Source of the DNA: Hofstenia miamia
Taxonomy: Eukaryota > Xenacoelomorpha > Acoela
Direction of reading: 5' to 3'
Length of the DNA stretch: 64,000 bases
Assembly: GCA_004352715.1 (NCBI GenBank)
Contig: SCFE01000098.1
Span: forward strand, 911,436 to 975,435
Both the position numbers and the translations under genes were made by a program. Below the pieces are notes generated by a model. The model was not told the DNA's origin, did no database searches, and worked only from the letters and a program-made list of their open reading frames with translations. Below, in pieces: positions 9,749 through 19,904 of this stretch. The stretch's first letter is position 1; every line of letters starts with the position of its first letter.

Positions 9749-10459
9749 TATTGAGAAAATTCGCAAAGCTTTTTTTTCGTTATCATTTAGAAGATTTACA
9801 TTCCAGTCTCCCATTACCATTATAACTCAGAGCAGTAGGAAGTTCATCTTCCATTTCTAAGAAAAAATTATTTATATAAGTTTTATTTGGACAATATAAG
9901 AGATATTTAATAATTGACTATTAAAATTTTTTTTGCATGGATTTCGAATTTCGACCCAAAGACTTTCATAAGTTGATTTGAGTACTTTAGGTATTAAAAA
10001 CATGACACCTCGTCGTTTTGTCTTATTAAAATGAAAGATTGGATTTCTGTCCTTTCTAAATATTTTAAATTTAGAATTATCGATTGAACACGACGAATTG
10101 TCATTATCATTGTAAACCAAGTTTCAGTAATGCCCAGAATAAAGTTTGTATCCAGTTCAGAAATGAACTGTCTAAATTCTGAATTTTTTATTGAGAGATT
10201 CTGAGAATTTATGTGAATATATTTAAAGGAATTAATTAAATGCATTGTTTGATAATTCTGAGTATTCATAAATATTATCAGCTTTGGAAGGCCCGGGATT
10301 AATCTCGATGCCCGATATAAGTAACATTGTTAGTACTAGAAAGTAGAATAAAGAATGTTTTGTTATTTTAATGAAAATCCATTTTTTAAATATCTTGAAT
10401 GTATTCATGCTGATTTTTAAATTATGTCTATATATGTATAGATAAGGGTTTTCTAACAC
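9749..10459 (-). pseudogene. LINE ORF2 5' part: 2A-like motif and AP endonuclease (CR1/L2-type), broken
   Basis: From about 10459 the minus strand encodes a short N-terminus, a hydrophobic stretch (FYFLVLTMLLISG) and IEINPGP, a 2A-like peptide, at 10289-10312. Next, from about 10269, comes the start of an apurinic endonuclease: YIHINSQNLSIKNSEF, then FILGITETWF, which carries the catalytic Glu of the LNARSL..ITETWL pattern. A frameshift moves the reading to FRKDRNPIFHF, RRGVMFLIPK and YESLWVEIRN. A further shift gives GDWNVNLLND just before the Tc1 insertion at 9748. Motif order fits CR1/L2-like non-LTR elements. No reverse transcriptase was recognised beyond the Tc1. Confidence 0.8.
10289..10312 (-). 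other. 2A-like ribosome-skipping motif remnant
   Basis: The residues read SGIEINPGP after a hydrophobic run. The 2A consensus is D(V/I)ExNPGP; here the Asp is missing or replaced by Gly, while the NPG-P junction is kept. 2A-like sequences at the N-terminus of non-LTR retrotransposon proteins are known in several animals. Activity is doubtful without the Asp. Confidence 0.65.
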
Positions 10460-10600
10460 AGATAATATTGAATTTTGAGTTAAGAATAATTAAAAGTAAA
10501 TATATGATAGAGAGTGAGTTATTGGCGATAACATAAATTAGGCCAAATATTCGCCATAACCCAAGTATAGTTAGTAGCATAAAAATAAAATTTACCGTCA

Positions 10601-10816
10601 TTAGAAAAGTCTAAGAAAATTTCTCATTCTGTGAACCTCAGCGGGTGACAACGGCGGTGATGCTGAAAAAATGTTAGTGTAGCTTCGTCGCACGTATATT
10701 GGCGGTGAGAGTAAAGACTGCTTTTGTGTTAAAAAAGACTTTGATAGACTGTGCAAGCCTTCCATAACTTTTTTTGGAGCAGTGGATTCCATTTTTTGTG
10801 AATAAACTTCTATCAA
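10601..10816 (-). CDS. Short unrecognised frame upstream of the LINE ORF2
   Basis: A 71-residue frame (MESTAPKKVMEGLHSLSKSF near its start) lies between the ORF1-like esterase remnant and ORF2 of the LINE on the same strand. It may be 5' sequence of the LINE or chance. No domain was recognised. Confidence 0.25.
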   Translation of the reverse strand: MIEVYSQKMESTAPKKVMEGLHSLSKSFLTQKQSLLSPPIYVRRSYTNIFSASPPLSPAEVHRMRNFLRLF

Positions 10817-10971
10817 CAGTAGATCATAAATAAAAAAGTTGGAATTATCGAAAACAGTTTAGTGTTTTATTTAATAAGTAAATTTAGTTCAATCGATTTT
10901 TTGTTAAACTCCTCGTCCTTTTTCACCAAGGAAAATTTTAGCTGAAATAAAGTTAGTTTTAATAACATTAA

Positions 10972-11160
10972 TTAATTTCTTATACTTATATGTAAAATTT
11001 TTATATCGTTTCTGCCTATCGTAGTGTGAATTCTTTTTAAATTTTCCGATTCAGGATAAAAAGGCATTACATCTTTTATGTCTTCAGTGGTTGCTCCAGG
11101 GTAAGAATGAACACATGTGGGAGTCCTTAGTAATTCCGGAGCTTTAAGGTGGTGATACAT
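10972..11160 (-). pseudogene. LINE ORF1 remnant: SGNH-esterase-like
   Basis: The frame reads CVHSYPGATTEDIKDVMPF followed by RIHTTIGRNDI. This matches the block PGA(T)xxD.. then (V)xLHxGTND(I/L), typical of the SGNH/GDSL-like esterase domain found in ORF1 of many CR1/L2 LINEs. In those proteins the GTND Asn is part of the SGNH set; here it reads GRND, so Asn is kept but Thr is lost. The upstream GDSx block was not found. It lies 5' of the LINE ORF2 at 10459-9749 on the same strand, which fits one decayed LINE. Confidence 0.55.
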
Positions 11161-11494
11161 GGATGATCAAATTGCAAGGAATTCAGCTTCCGCTCTCAAA
11201 TGTTTGGGGTGAGAGCAATAAAGCAATTAAGAACAAAAAATTTAAGTGAAAATCGGCAAAAATTCTTTGTGCAATTAAATTCTACCCCAGAAAATTAGCG
11301 ATGTGCCCATGAATTTATTGGGAAATCTAAAGGTCTCCTATCCGAAATAAATGAATTAAGCATCAATAGTACGAACGTAATGGACAGAACTCAAATACCA
11401 CATCATTTAAATTCATTATTAAAAGAACTTGACAATTTCAATTTCCCACCTTATAAGAAAAAACAAATTTCTGGTAATCTCAAACAATGAAAAC

Positions 11495-11595
11495 AATTTT
11501 TCTTTAAACTTGCTACAATTAATGAATTAGAAAACATCGTTAAGAAACTTTATACCAACAAATCAACCGCTTCCTATAATTTCTGTTTTTTGTAG
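11495..11595 (+). pseudogene. Possible start of a LINE reverse transcriptase
   Basis: One plus-strand frame gives FFKLATINELENIVKKLYTN followed by KSTASYNF. This resembles the entry to LINE reverse transcriptases (F..V(T)xxEVxxIIxxLxxxKSxGxD). It ends at a stop before 11600. It is too short for certainty, and its orientation is opposite to the LINE at 9749-11160. Confidence 0.35.
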
Positions 11596-11776
11596 TTAAG
11601 CTTTCTTATTCATATTTTTGGAGATTTAATCCTTTTTCATCAACACCATTTTGAACATAACCGTATATCTTTTCTTCATTAAATTGTTATAAACTACGAT
11701 CAATCTCAGTAACGCTTGTTTCATAAAAATATCTTATGATTTAAACTTTCTGAGTCGGCATATATATATATATATA

Positions 11777-12032
11777 NNNNNNNNNNNNNNNNNNNNNNNN
11801 NNNNNNNNNNNNNNNNNNNNNNNNNNNNNNNNNNNNNNNNNNNNNNNNNNNNNNNNNNNNNNNNNNNNNNNNNNNNNNNNNNNNNNNNNNNNNNNNNNNN
11901 NNNNNNNNNNNNNNNNNNNNNNNNNNNNNNNNNNNNNNNNNNNNNNNNNNNNNNNNNNNNNNNNNNNNNNNNNNNNNNNNNNNNNNNNNNNNNNNNNNNN
12001 NNNNNNNNNNNNNNNNNNNNNNNNNNNNNNNN
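11777..12032. other. Assembly gap (256 N) inside a TA microsatellite
   Basis: N run with (TA)n on both sides (11760-11776 and 12033-12042). Confidence 0.99.
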
Positions 12033-13202
12033 TATATATATATGTAATAACCTGCAGGTTAGAAAAATTGATTGCTTATGGGTAAATATAAAAAGCGCTA
12101 TAATTTTGCAACTTTGAAATCAATCTCATCAAGTTCAACACATGCATGTCTTAGGACTACGTGAACTATTTTAAGCTTATATATATTATCAAAATGGGTC
12201 ATGAGAAATTAGTGACATTAAATAAACATTAATTTAGGAAGTGACAACAATTGATTGTGATTGCAAAGAATCCAATTTTTGAAAAAATCCTGAAGATTTT
12301 TCTGAATTGTTTGTATTCATGCTATATTGAATATTGAAATTATTAAATACTTAACACTACTAGTGCTGGATCCGGTCCGGTAAATCTGGTCAGGTCAAAA
12401 ACTGGTCCGATTAAAGCCGGTTAATCTGCAGGAGCCAATAAACTAGGTTAAAATCTGGTTAAATAATTCTATCGCTAATTTTCAAAATATATTGAATAAA
12501 ATGATTGCGGCATTAGAAAACAATAGAAATTGTGGGAAGATGTGCATAGATTCCTATTGTAATTTTAATCTCACTACATTTTTGCCTTTCGAATTCTAGA
12601 ATTGCAACAGCGCTTGAACTATTTTAAAAAATATCAAATTTGTGGGAAAAGGATGCCTCAATTCCAACACGTTTATGTTCTGCTTGTTGTTGATACATAG
12701 ACATGATTTCAATTCATTCATAAATTTTTTATTTAATCCTTGCTTGTCTCTTAATGGGCTATACTATACATATGGATGGAATTGGATCGGGTACGGATCG
12801 GATCTAGATTTTGAGAAAATTTCGGATCTAAATTTTTTAAAAATTGCGTACATGTATATTGTACATTTTTAAATTGAATCCCAATTTAAGTGTGTTAATA
12901 ATCTTAATCTAAGTGAAATTTTGTAATTGAATTTTATTGTTCATACAACAGGTTCCACGATTTTCTTTTCAACAGCTTATAAAATTGGTGACGAATATTT
13001 CAAATCTGAAAATGCGATTCATGTTAGCCAACACATAAAGATAAAATTGTAAAGCAAGCAAAAACATTTGTTTGTATAACTTGCAACTGGAAAGGAAGAA
13101 CAACAGAGAAGTAAATGATAAAAATATAACTTGGGATGCTCTTCAATCAAAATTCTCATGAAAGATACACTTTAAGCAACTTGTAATGTCAAGATCAAAT
13201 TA

Positions 13203-13892
13203 CAGGGTGTTTCAGTTAGACTGTATATTTTTAAAAGGCTACCATTTCAATGGCAGGCTATCTATGCAATATATTTTTATATCAATGTGTAGCTAGTTGA
13301 GGGAGATTTTTACGTATATTTTTATGTAGATTTTCTACGTGTATTTTTACGATTACCCGCCATTTTAATGTAATACTTTTATTCTTTCACAAACGCTTGG
13401 TATAGTATGTAACTGTGATATGGCTTTTACGCTCGAACAAGAGAAACGAATAATTGCTCTGTTAAGTTTATCATTCAAAGATACTGGAACAAGGTACAGC
13501 TTGAATTTATCAGAGAATTTAATATTGGACTTCGCGAAAGCAGTAAGTTGCAACATCAGCTCAAAAGGAATCACTTAAACAATATCAGGACAGTCATTTA
13601 GAAAAGATGGTTTTCGACATCAATCCACGAACTGTTCCTGACTTGATTGTTGTGGTTGAGAATGCTTGTACTAGTGTAGCAGCGCAACAGATTTCAAAAT
13701 CGCTCTAACACATCAAGAAACGTTTTGAAAAATGCATTGGGGTAATAGGGAAAGTTTTGAACATTTGATGCAGCTCTAATCTTTACTTTCATTTTAAATA
13801 TACATTCTCCTTCTGTGATCTACACAATAAAAGAAAAAATATTTAAATCGAAGCTTTTTTGTAAAATGACATTAATTTCAAAATACACCCTG
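13203..13892 (+). mobile_element. Tc1/mariner-type deletion derivative
   Basis: The ends are CAGGGTGT at 13203 and ACACCCTG ending at 13892, flanked by TA on both sides (13201-13202 and 13893-13894). Inside, near 13419, is MAFTLEQEKRIIALLSLSF, resembling the N-terminal helix-turn-helix of one mariner-like transposase group. Near 13607-13770 is MVFDINPRTVPDLIVVVENA followed by RFEKCIGVIGK and, in another frame, FEHLM, resembling the C-terminus of the same group. The catalytic core is absent, so this is an internally deleted, non-autonomous copy of 690 bp. Confidence 0.72.
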
Positions 13893-15519
13893 TAGTTTTC
13901 AGAAGGTTTTGAGTATTATGATGACGAAAACAAAAATTTTTACCTTTGACATAGCAATAATAGCGTAATTTATTTAATGTTGCTTGTATATAATTTAAAA
14001 TTTGTAATCCAATCTAGTACCCAATTTCAATGAAAAGTACAGTTCAAAATTACTATTCTTGCTTTCATTGTATTAGCTGCAATTTTGAAGTAAGTTTTAT
14101 CTTGTTGTTTGAAAGTTTGAAACAACTTCAATTCTCAATTAATAGTAACATTGAACAATGGGGGATTTTTGGATTTGGACACAAAATTAATAGGGCGGTA
14201 ATACCATAAGAAACTCAACTATTTCAACTCAATAAATATAATATGATTATAGTTAATGACAATTCTAGGAATTAGATTACTGTAAAGCTTACAAATAGGC
14301 AAAGAAATGACTTTATTGAAGCTTTGCAAGAGAAATTATCAATTTCCACTCATAATCAAGGTCACGCCAATCAGAAACGGATTTGCTTCTTGTGGGTAGA
14401 CAAAAGAATCAATCTATTTCAAACATAAATGGGAATTGGCCGAAAATTGAGGCCCACGCCCAACCTAAATCCGGTTGGGCCCATTTAAATCATAGCCATT
14501 TTAGGCCCATTTTATAATCTTTGACAAAAACATTTCTTGAATGATTTGGTTCGCTTGATGGAAATTGACTGTATTAGTTTGTTGTACTAGAATAACATAT
14601 GATGCTATTGTAATATTTCAAAATTTAACAATGATTTTAAGTTATAAAGGATTCACTACATTTGAATTGAATTGCATCTTGACCTATTTAAAACACGGCC
14701 TGGAGCCTTGCAGCAAGAGCTGTAAGAGAGAAGGCCAACCTGAATGATCTAAATATGAATCTTGGCCAATGTATTTTATAGGAATCTTAAAAAATTTTAA
14801 TGTTGCAATGTATCTGCCAATAAATTTAACCTTTTTATTGTATACTTTTTTAAGCAACAGCACTATTTACTTTTCTTTTCACATTATTAAGAAGTGCTTT
14901 ATAAAAAGCATTAGTTATATATAATACTACTCTAATGATATTTACAAAAGAGTGCATTAACGCTCGATATTTAGTAAAATATGTGAAACATAAATTTGGA
15001 GGTTGTTTAACTTATTTCATTTGTTTTACATGGTAAGAAATATATTGAGACAATTTCAAATGAATTGATGAAGGAATAACCAACTCCTCCATGTTAATTC
15101 ATTAGTATACTGATAATGAGTGGCATCACATCAGCACATCTTAAGATCATCGGCTGGAGCTTCAAGTGACTCAATATCCATAGAATTTTTATTCAGAAAG
15201 ATATGATTTACCAAAGCAATGCATGCTTTGAATGGTGTGCTCGTTAATGATGGCCTTTGATTATAAGATCGTTTTACTTTGCACATCAAGGGGCTTAGGA
15301 AAAATAACTTCCAATAGAAAACTGTGCATAACTAATGAAACGAAGACCTTGCACGTCCTGATAAATTCTAGAATGAAAATGTAATAAATGTTCTGTATAG
15401 CAAGATGGTATTTTGATGAATTCGTATTGTTGAGAAAGTCTGTTTCACAGCAGCAAACATTTGTTTAGTATGTCCCATTACACTACTCTCTTCCTGCAAA
15501 TGGACCTACAAGGAAAATA

Positions 15520-15762
15520 TCACAAGTAGCCATTTATTCCATAACTTAATAGAATATCATTTCCAATGTTAAGTGGATTATGTCTTGCTCTTACATTAAC
15601 CAAGCATAAATGCCTTGAATGAAGAATGGGATTTCTTGGCATACTATGTGGGGATAATTCTTTAAATTTACTAATTATTGACTTAGCGTTAACTTGTTCT
15701 TTCGATGCATCAAAAATGGAAAAGTAGACGTCATTTTCATGACTTATTGGAATGTTCAGCAT
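15520..15762 (-). CDS. Unrecognised short frame in the nested hAT region
   Basis: An 80-residue frame (SHENDVYFSIFDASKEQVNA; LSPHSMPRNPILHSRHLCLV) with more coding-like composition than its surroundings. Upstream of the ATG the frame stays open for about 20 more codons (LLWVHFLNVS), so it is probably an internal piece of a longer protein. I do not recognise the family. The position inside a hAT-like element suggests a transposon protein. Confidence 0.3.
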   Translation of the reverse strand: MLNIPISHENDVYFSIFDASKEQVNAKSIISKFKELSPHSMPRNPILHSRHLCLVNVRARHNPLNIGNDILLSYGINGYL

Positions 15763-16029
15763 TGAGACGTTTAAAAAGTGAACCCAAAGCAGCTTGCCAC
15801 TTTTTCTATAGTATGCGAAGAACTCTTATCTTCAACTCAAAATAAGGCAATATAAGAAATGTTTTCATCCGATGTCAATTCTATTGTTTAAAAATATATG
15901 TAAATTATATCGCACTAGATGAATGTAATGAATATTCGAATTCAATCATAGATAATTATCAATTGAACAAGTTTCCGTCTTGAAGATGTTTCACCTTGAG
16001 AATGTATGGAAGGAATTCTCACTGAAAAT

Positions 16030-16420
16030 GTATGTTCATTGGCAATTATGACTGCATAAAATCAGTAAGAATGGAATTGTAGCACTTTTAAATGCATGGA
16101 TACTGAGCCGTATCAAATATTGCTCTGCACTGTTTGGAAGCACATTAAAGCAAGACTGTAAACAGCTCAAAATATTATTGAGGCGAGCACACCAATTGGG
16201 GGTTTTATTGAAAGAAGTTACCAATTGCAGGAGACCATCGTTGAAAGAGGCAGCATTTTACTTTCTTCATTAGACAGAAATATTCTCCATTCAATTCTTC
16301 ACCCAAAAAGTCAACGAACTTCATCTATGCAAATAAAATACATATTATTTCATACAAGAACCAGCATGCTTAAAAATGTATTTATGAACAGATGTCTTTT
16401 TAGTAAGTAAAATTAATATT
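16030..16420 (+). pseudogene. LINE 3' end (after the reverse transcriptase)
   Basis: Plus-strand frames read ALLNAWILSRIKYCSALFGS, then KQLKILLRRAHQLGVLLKEV, matching the region just after the catalytic domain in many non-LTR reverse transcriptases (ALxxSxIxYCxxxWG..LQxLLRRAxRLI). A shift of frame continues to LKNVFMNRCLF and a stop at 16410. The 5' part is absent, as is common for truncated LINE insertions. It lies inside the hAT-like element at 12361-17763. Confidence 0.6.
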
Positions 16421-18039
16421 TGTACTGAAACAGTTTGTACTTCAGTATTAATAAAGATCGTATGGTATAACATAACCAAGTATTAACTTTGCTATTTTTA
16501 AGCACAATAGAATCAATATAGAAAGAGAAACAATACTTTCATAAATAGCTAAAATTGAGAATTTTTCTAGTAACAAACAATGAGGTATCTTTTTATCAAC
16601 AACCATGTTAACTATGAAGCAATTGATGCTGGTATAAATTTCTCCCTTGCATTCATTTCCATTTTTTTATATTTGACTTATTGTCAATAAGTTATTGATT
16701 ATCCAAATACGTTACACTTCAAAATACGAAAATATGAGGACCTGAATTATTTACATTTAAGCATTAAAAAATGTTGATGATTTGATATCACCTCAGCAGA
16801 ATTTCCACAGGTACTTTGTAATTGATCTTTCGCGGCGATTCAATTTTTTTGCAGTAGGGGTGGATTTTAAGGTGCTTTGTTTGATAAAATTTATCATGTT
16901 TGTAGCATAATCGACTGATTTCTAAGTTCTTGGTCAAAAAGAAATGTATCACATCAATGAAATGTTATTATAAAGGAAACTATAGACAGCTATTCCTCGT
17001 TATTGGAAAATGTGGAGAATTTTTACAAAGCAGAAACATGCACGAATATTAATTATCGACTCTTTCCTCTAGAGGCGCTTGTTTACGCGTGAAATCGATA
17101 AATATATAGTGACCTTTTAAAATCATATTGCTTCATGGTTCCAGGCCGTGTTTTTAGTAGGTCATGCTTGCATGCACTATTGCGTAAGTCATTCAATTTT
17201 TCCAATACCTCGGTGCAAGCACGACCTTGTCCTTCCCTGTATATCGTATATGTCCATTTCTGATCTCAAGAAGCACTTCAAATTTTCTATTCGCATTTGA
17301 GAAACACATATACATATATTTTAAGTCCATGTTTATTTATTGGAAGAATACTTATTTATATTCGAATCCGTTTCAGATAGAAAACTAAAGTTCTTTTAAA
17401 AATTCGGATCAAATTGGATCTGGATCATGAAGTTTCAGATCCGGATCAGCTCCTAAAATGTTGGATTCGATTCCATCACTGCTGTAAAATTTCTCAAAAT
17501 TAAAAAATAGGTAAATCAGAAAAAGATATTAACGACGATATGATATTGAACATCAATTTGATGTTAATGCATAGAAATAGACCAATTTGATTTTGAAATA
17601 TAGGAATTGAATATATTTTTCTTTTTATCTATGAATATAGATGTCTGTAACCAAGAAAGCGCTAGTTTTTAAGCATCCGGTTAAAACTGGTTAAATCCGG
17701 TTAGGCTAAGAAGCAATCGGGTTCGGTTAATGCGGTTAAAGTATATTGGGGTGCACAGCACTAAACACTAACTTGTAGAATATGAATATTACGCGAGCCT
17801 TCATACATTTCATATATTTTTGAAAGAATATTACTTGAATACAGTTTTTAACATGTGAGTATTTTAATTGAACATTTGCTTTCTGCATGTATAGTATGTA
17901 AGCCTGAAGAGTAGAGATCGAAAAAATAGCTCAATTTTTTGTTCCTGATTATATTGCGTTTATAGGCTGTAAATCTATTTTAAGATTTACTTTGCTCATA
18001 TGTAGAATGGTAATTTTCGTAAAAAAAATAGATGTTGAT

Positions 18040-18397
18040 CTGAGTGGCAAACGGGTCACTTATTTTGACCCACGACGCAACGCGACCCGCAGACAATTTA
18101 CCCGTACCCGACCCATGGGTCAGACACTCAACTTCTGACTCGAGTCTTATTGCAAATGTTTGACAAAACTAACATGAAACAATTTCAGTAATTTAAGAGT
18201 AGATTTTATATAGTATAGTATATTGTATACTAAACGGAAGTACATGGTTAGTTTTCCACTATTTTATAGAAATCTTTCAAAAAAAGAATTTCTCTGACCC
18301 AACAATTTTTACACTTTTGACTCATAACCCAACTCAAGCATGTTTGACCCACGATCCGGCCCTACCCTACTCTTTGGTTGATCCGCTTGAAACCCTG
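18040..18397. mobile_element. hAT-type MITE with GGGTCA motifs
   Basis: Flanked by a perfect 8-bp duplication ATGTTGAT (18032-18039 and 18398-18405). The right end read inward is CAGGGTTTCAAGCGGATCA; the left end is CTGAGTGGCAAACGGGTCA, an imperfect terminal repeat. Inside the ends are repeated TGACCC/GGGTCA motifs. 358 bp, no coding content. A related element is at 39746-40000. Confidence 0.8.
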
Positions 18398-19164
18398 ATG
18401 TTGATGCTGTTAGCAGAAATATGAATGAAATCGTTGTTTCTATGCTTACCTTAAAAATGCTACTTAATTCTTATGAGTTTTCATAACATTTTCACTATTT
18501 ATTCATCTAATGACAAATATAAGACTATATGTATTAGAATATAACCAACTAACACATTTAAAAAATATGCTTAAATTGTAATAAATATATAAATAATGAC
18601 ATATGATTGCTAAATCACTTAAGTTAAAATATAAAGTAAATATATTTAAATATTAGTTCAAATGCATTTACACAGAGAAAAAAATAGGGGAGTTTTATTG
18701 CAATAAGTAAAACAAAAATTACATAACTACAAAAGTCTTTATTGCTGTGTGGTAATACAATCTAACAAAATTCAATTGCATGAATTTAATTAGTAGTATT
18801 ATTCTATATATATTGTTGTACATTGGTCTGTAGCTATAAGGAGGCCTACTAAGGCCCAAAAATAGATGTTGTGGACGAAATATTCCAGACCACATTCATT
18901 TTTGAGGTCGTAATTTTCTACAGTATTATGTAAGTTTCGAATATCAAGTTCCATTGAAATGAGTGGAATGGCTCTGCCACAAAATCTATTTTTTCGGCAT
19001 TAGTAAGCCTTTCTTTGTATCATACACATATTCATTCAGAAAAATTCTTAGTATCCGTTTTTGAGAAATGTTATGTGCAAAATTGACAAGTTGCAAATAA
19101 CTGCTATTTTTCATTAATTTCTATAGCATGTAACAATGAAAAGAATTCTTTGAAAACCTTTGTA

Positions 19165-19560
19165 AAATTTACATCTTTCAAAGGAATATGCATTCTATAT
19201 TGGATCGCAGAAATCTTGATGTACAAAAGGACTGAACAAAAATTCGTAAATAACACAAGCATTCATAAATTATACATTTCTTAAAAAATATACATTTCAT
19301 ATTGAAATTCGAGACAAAACAATGTACAAGAGCTCATATATTATACATTTTTGATAGAAATATACATTTGATGCAGAAATTCAGCAATTTTAATTACAAA
19401 AGGATTATTCAAACATTCGTAAATTGTCCATTTTTTGAACGAAATGTACATTTCATATTTAAATTAAAAAATCGTGATATATAAAAGCAATGTACACAAG
19501 TTCGTAAATTGTACATTTTTAAGTACATATACATTTTATAAACAAATCCTAGATTATATG
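19165..19560. repeat. Degenerate tandem repeat, period about 70-85 bp
   Basis: Four to five units share a core (A)AATTGTACATTTTT..GAAATATACATTT. Cores start near 19265, 19336, 19419 and 19503. The spacing is uneven and units are diverged, so this is an old minisatellite rather than a recent array. Confidence 0.6.
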
Positions 19561-19623
19561 AGAAGTGAAAATTTGTCTGTAAAACTAGTAACAGGAACTA
19601 GTTTTGTTTACCAGTATTTTGTT

Positions 19624-19904
19624 CCCAATAAACAACAAAACATTTAGAAGACGTATTATTATGGTTTAAAAGACGTTTAGAAATCGCATCTATGTCAGGT
19701 GTAGAAGATGTCTTTCAGACGTTTAGAAATGGTTTAAAAGACGTTTAGAAGAAGTTTTAGAGCATCATTTGGTGGACACTAGATGGAATTCAGCAACGTT
19801 TAGAAATTGTGTTTTATAAGACGTTTAGATGACGTACCTTAAGACGTCTTACAACGTGTTATACCATTATAAGACGGGTATAAAGCGTTTTATTGTTTAT
19901 TGGG
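19624..19904. mobile_element. MITE with CCCAATAAACAA ends and GACGTTTAGA motifs
   Basis: The left end is CCCAATAAACAACAAAAC; the right end read inward is CCCAATAAACAATAAAAC, an 18-bp inverted repeat with one mismatch. Inside, AGACGTTTAGAA-like motifs recur at least six times in one direction and AAGACGTCTTA once as a palindrome. The target duplication is unclear (GTT or TTGT on the two sides). 281 bp, no coding content. Confidence 0.7.

Larger units (their letters stand above)
12771..17481. mobile_element. Inner hAT-like element with GGATC subterminal motifs
   Basis: The left end has TATGGATGGAATTGGATCGG; the right end read inward has CAGTGATGGAATCGAATCC. Both share ATGGAAT and lead into repeats of GGATC/GATCC (12784-12830 and 17405-17470). 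The ends lie 410 and 282 bp inside the outer hAT-like element. No 8-bp duplication is conserved and the left CAG is lost, so the pairing is less certain than for the outer element. Confidence 0.45.
12361..17763. mobile_element. Large hAT-like element with nested insertions
   Basis: The left end begins TAGTGCTGGATCC at 12361; the right end read inward begins TAGTGCTGTGCACC at 17763. Flanks are AACACTAC (12353-12360) and AACACTAA (17764-17771), an 8-bp duplication with one mismatch, as expected for hAT insertions. Just inside each end is an array of CCGGTT/AACCGG-type motifs (about 12372-12470 and 17680-17745). Total 5,403 bp. Inside are a second pair of hAT-like ends (12771 and 17481), a mariner-type deletion derivative, a LINE 3' end and an unrecognised frame. 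I did not recognise a hAT transposase in it. Confidence 0.6.

Noticed and set aside
14430-14520. hAT-like end with GGCCCA/TGGGCC motifs
   Set aside because: The motif repeats several times, but no partner end was recognised within the nested region.
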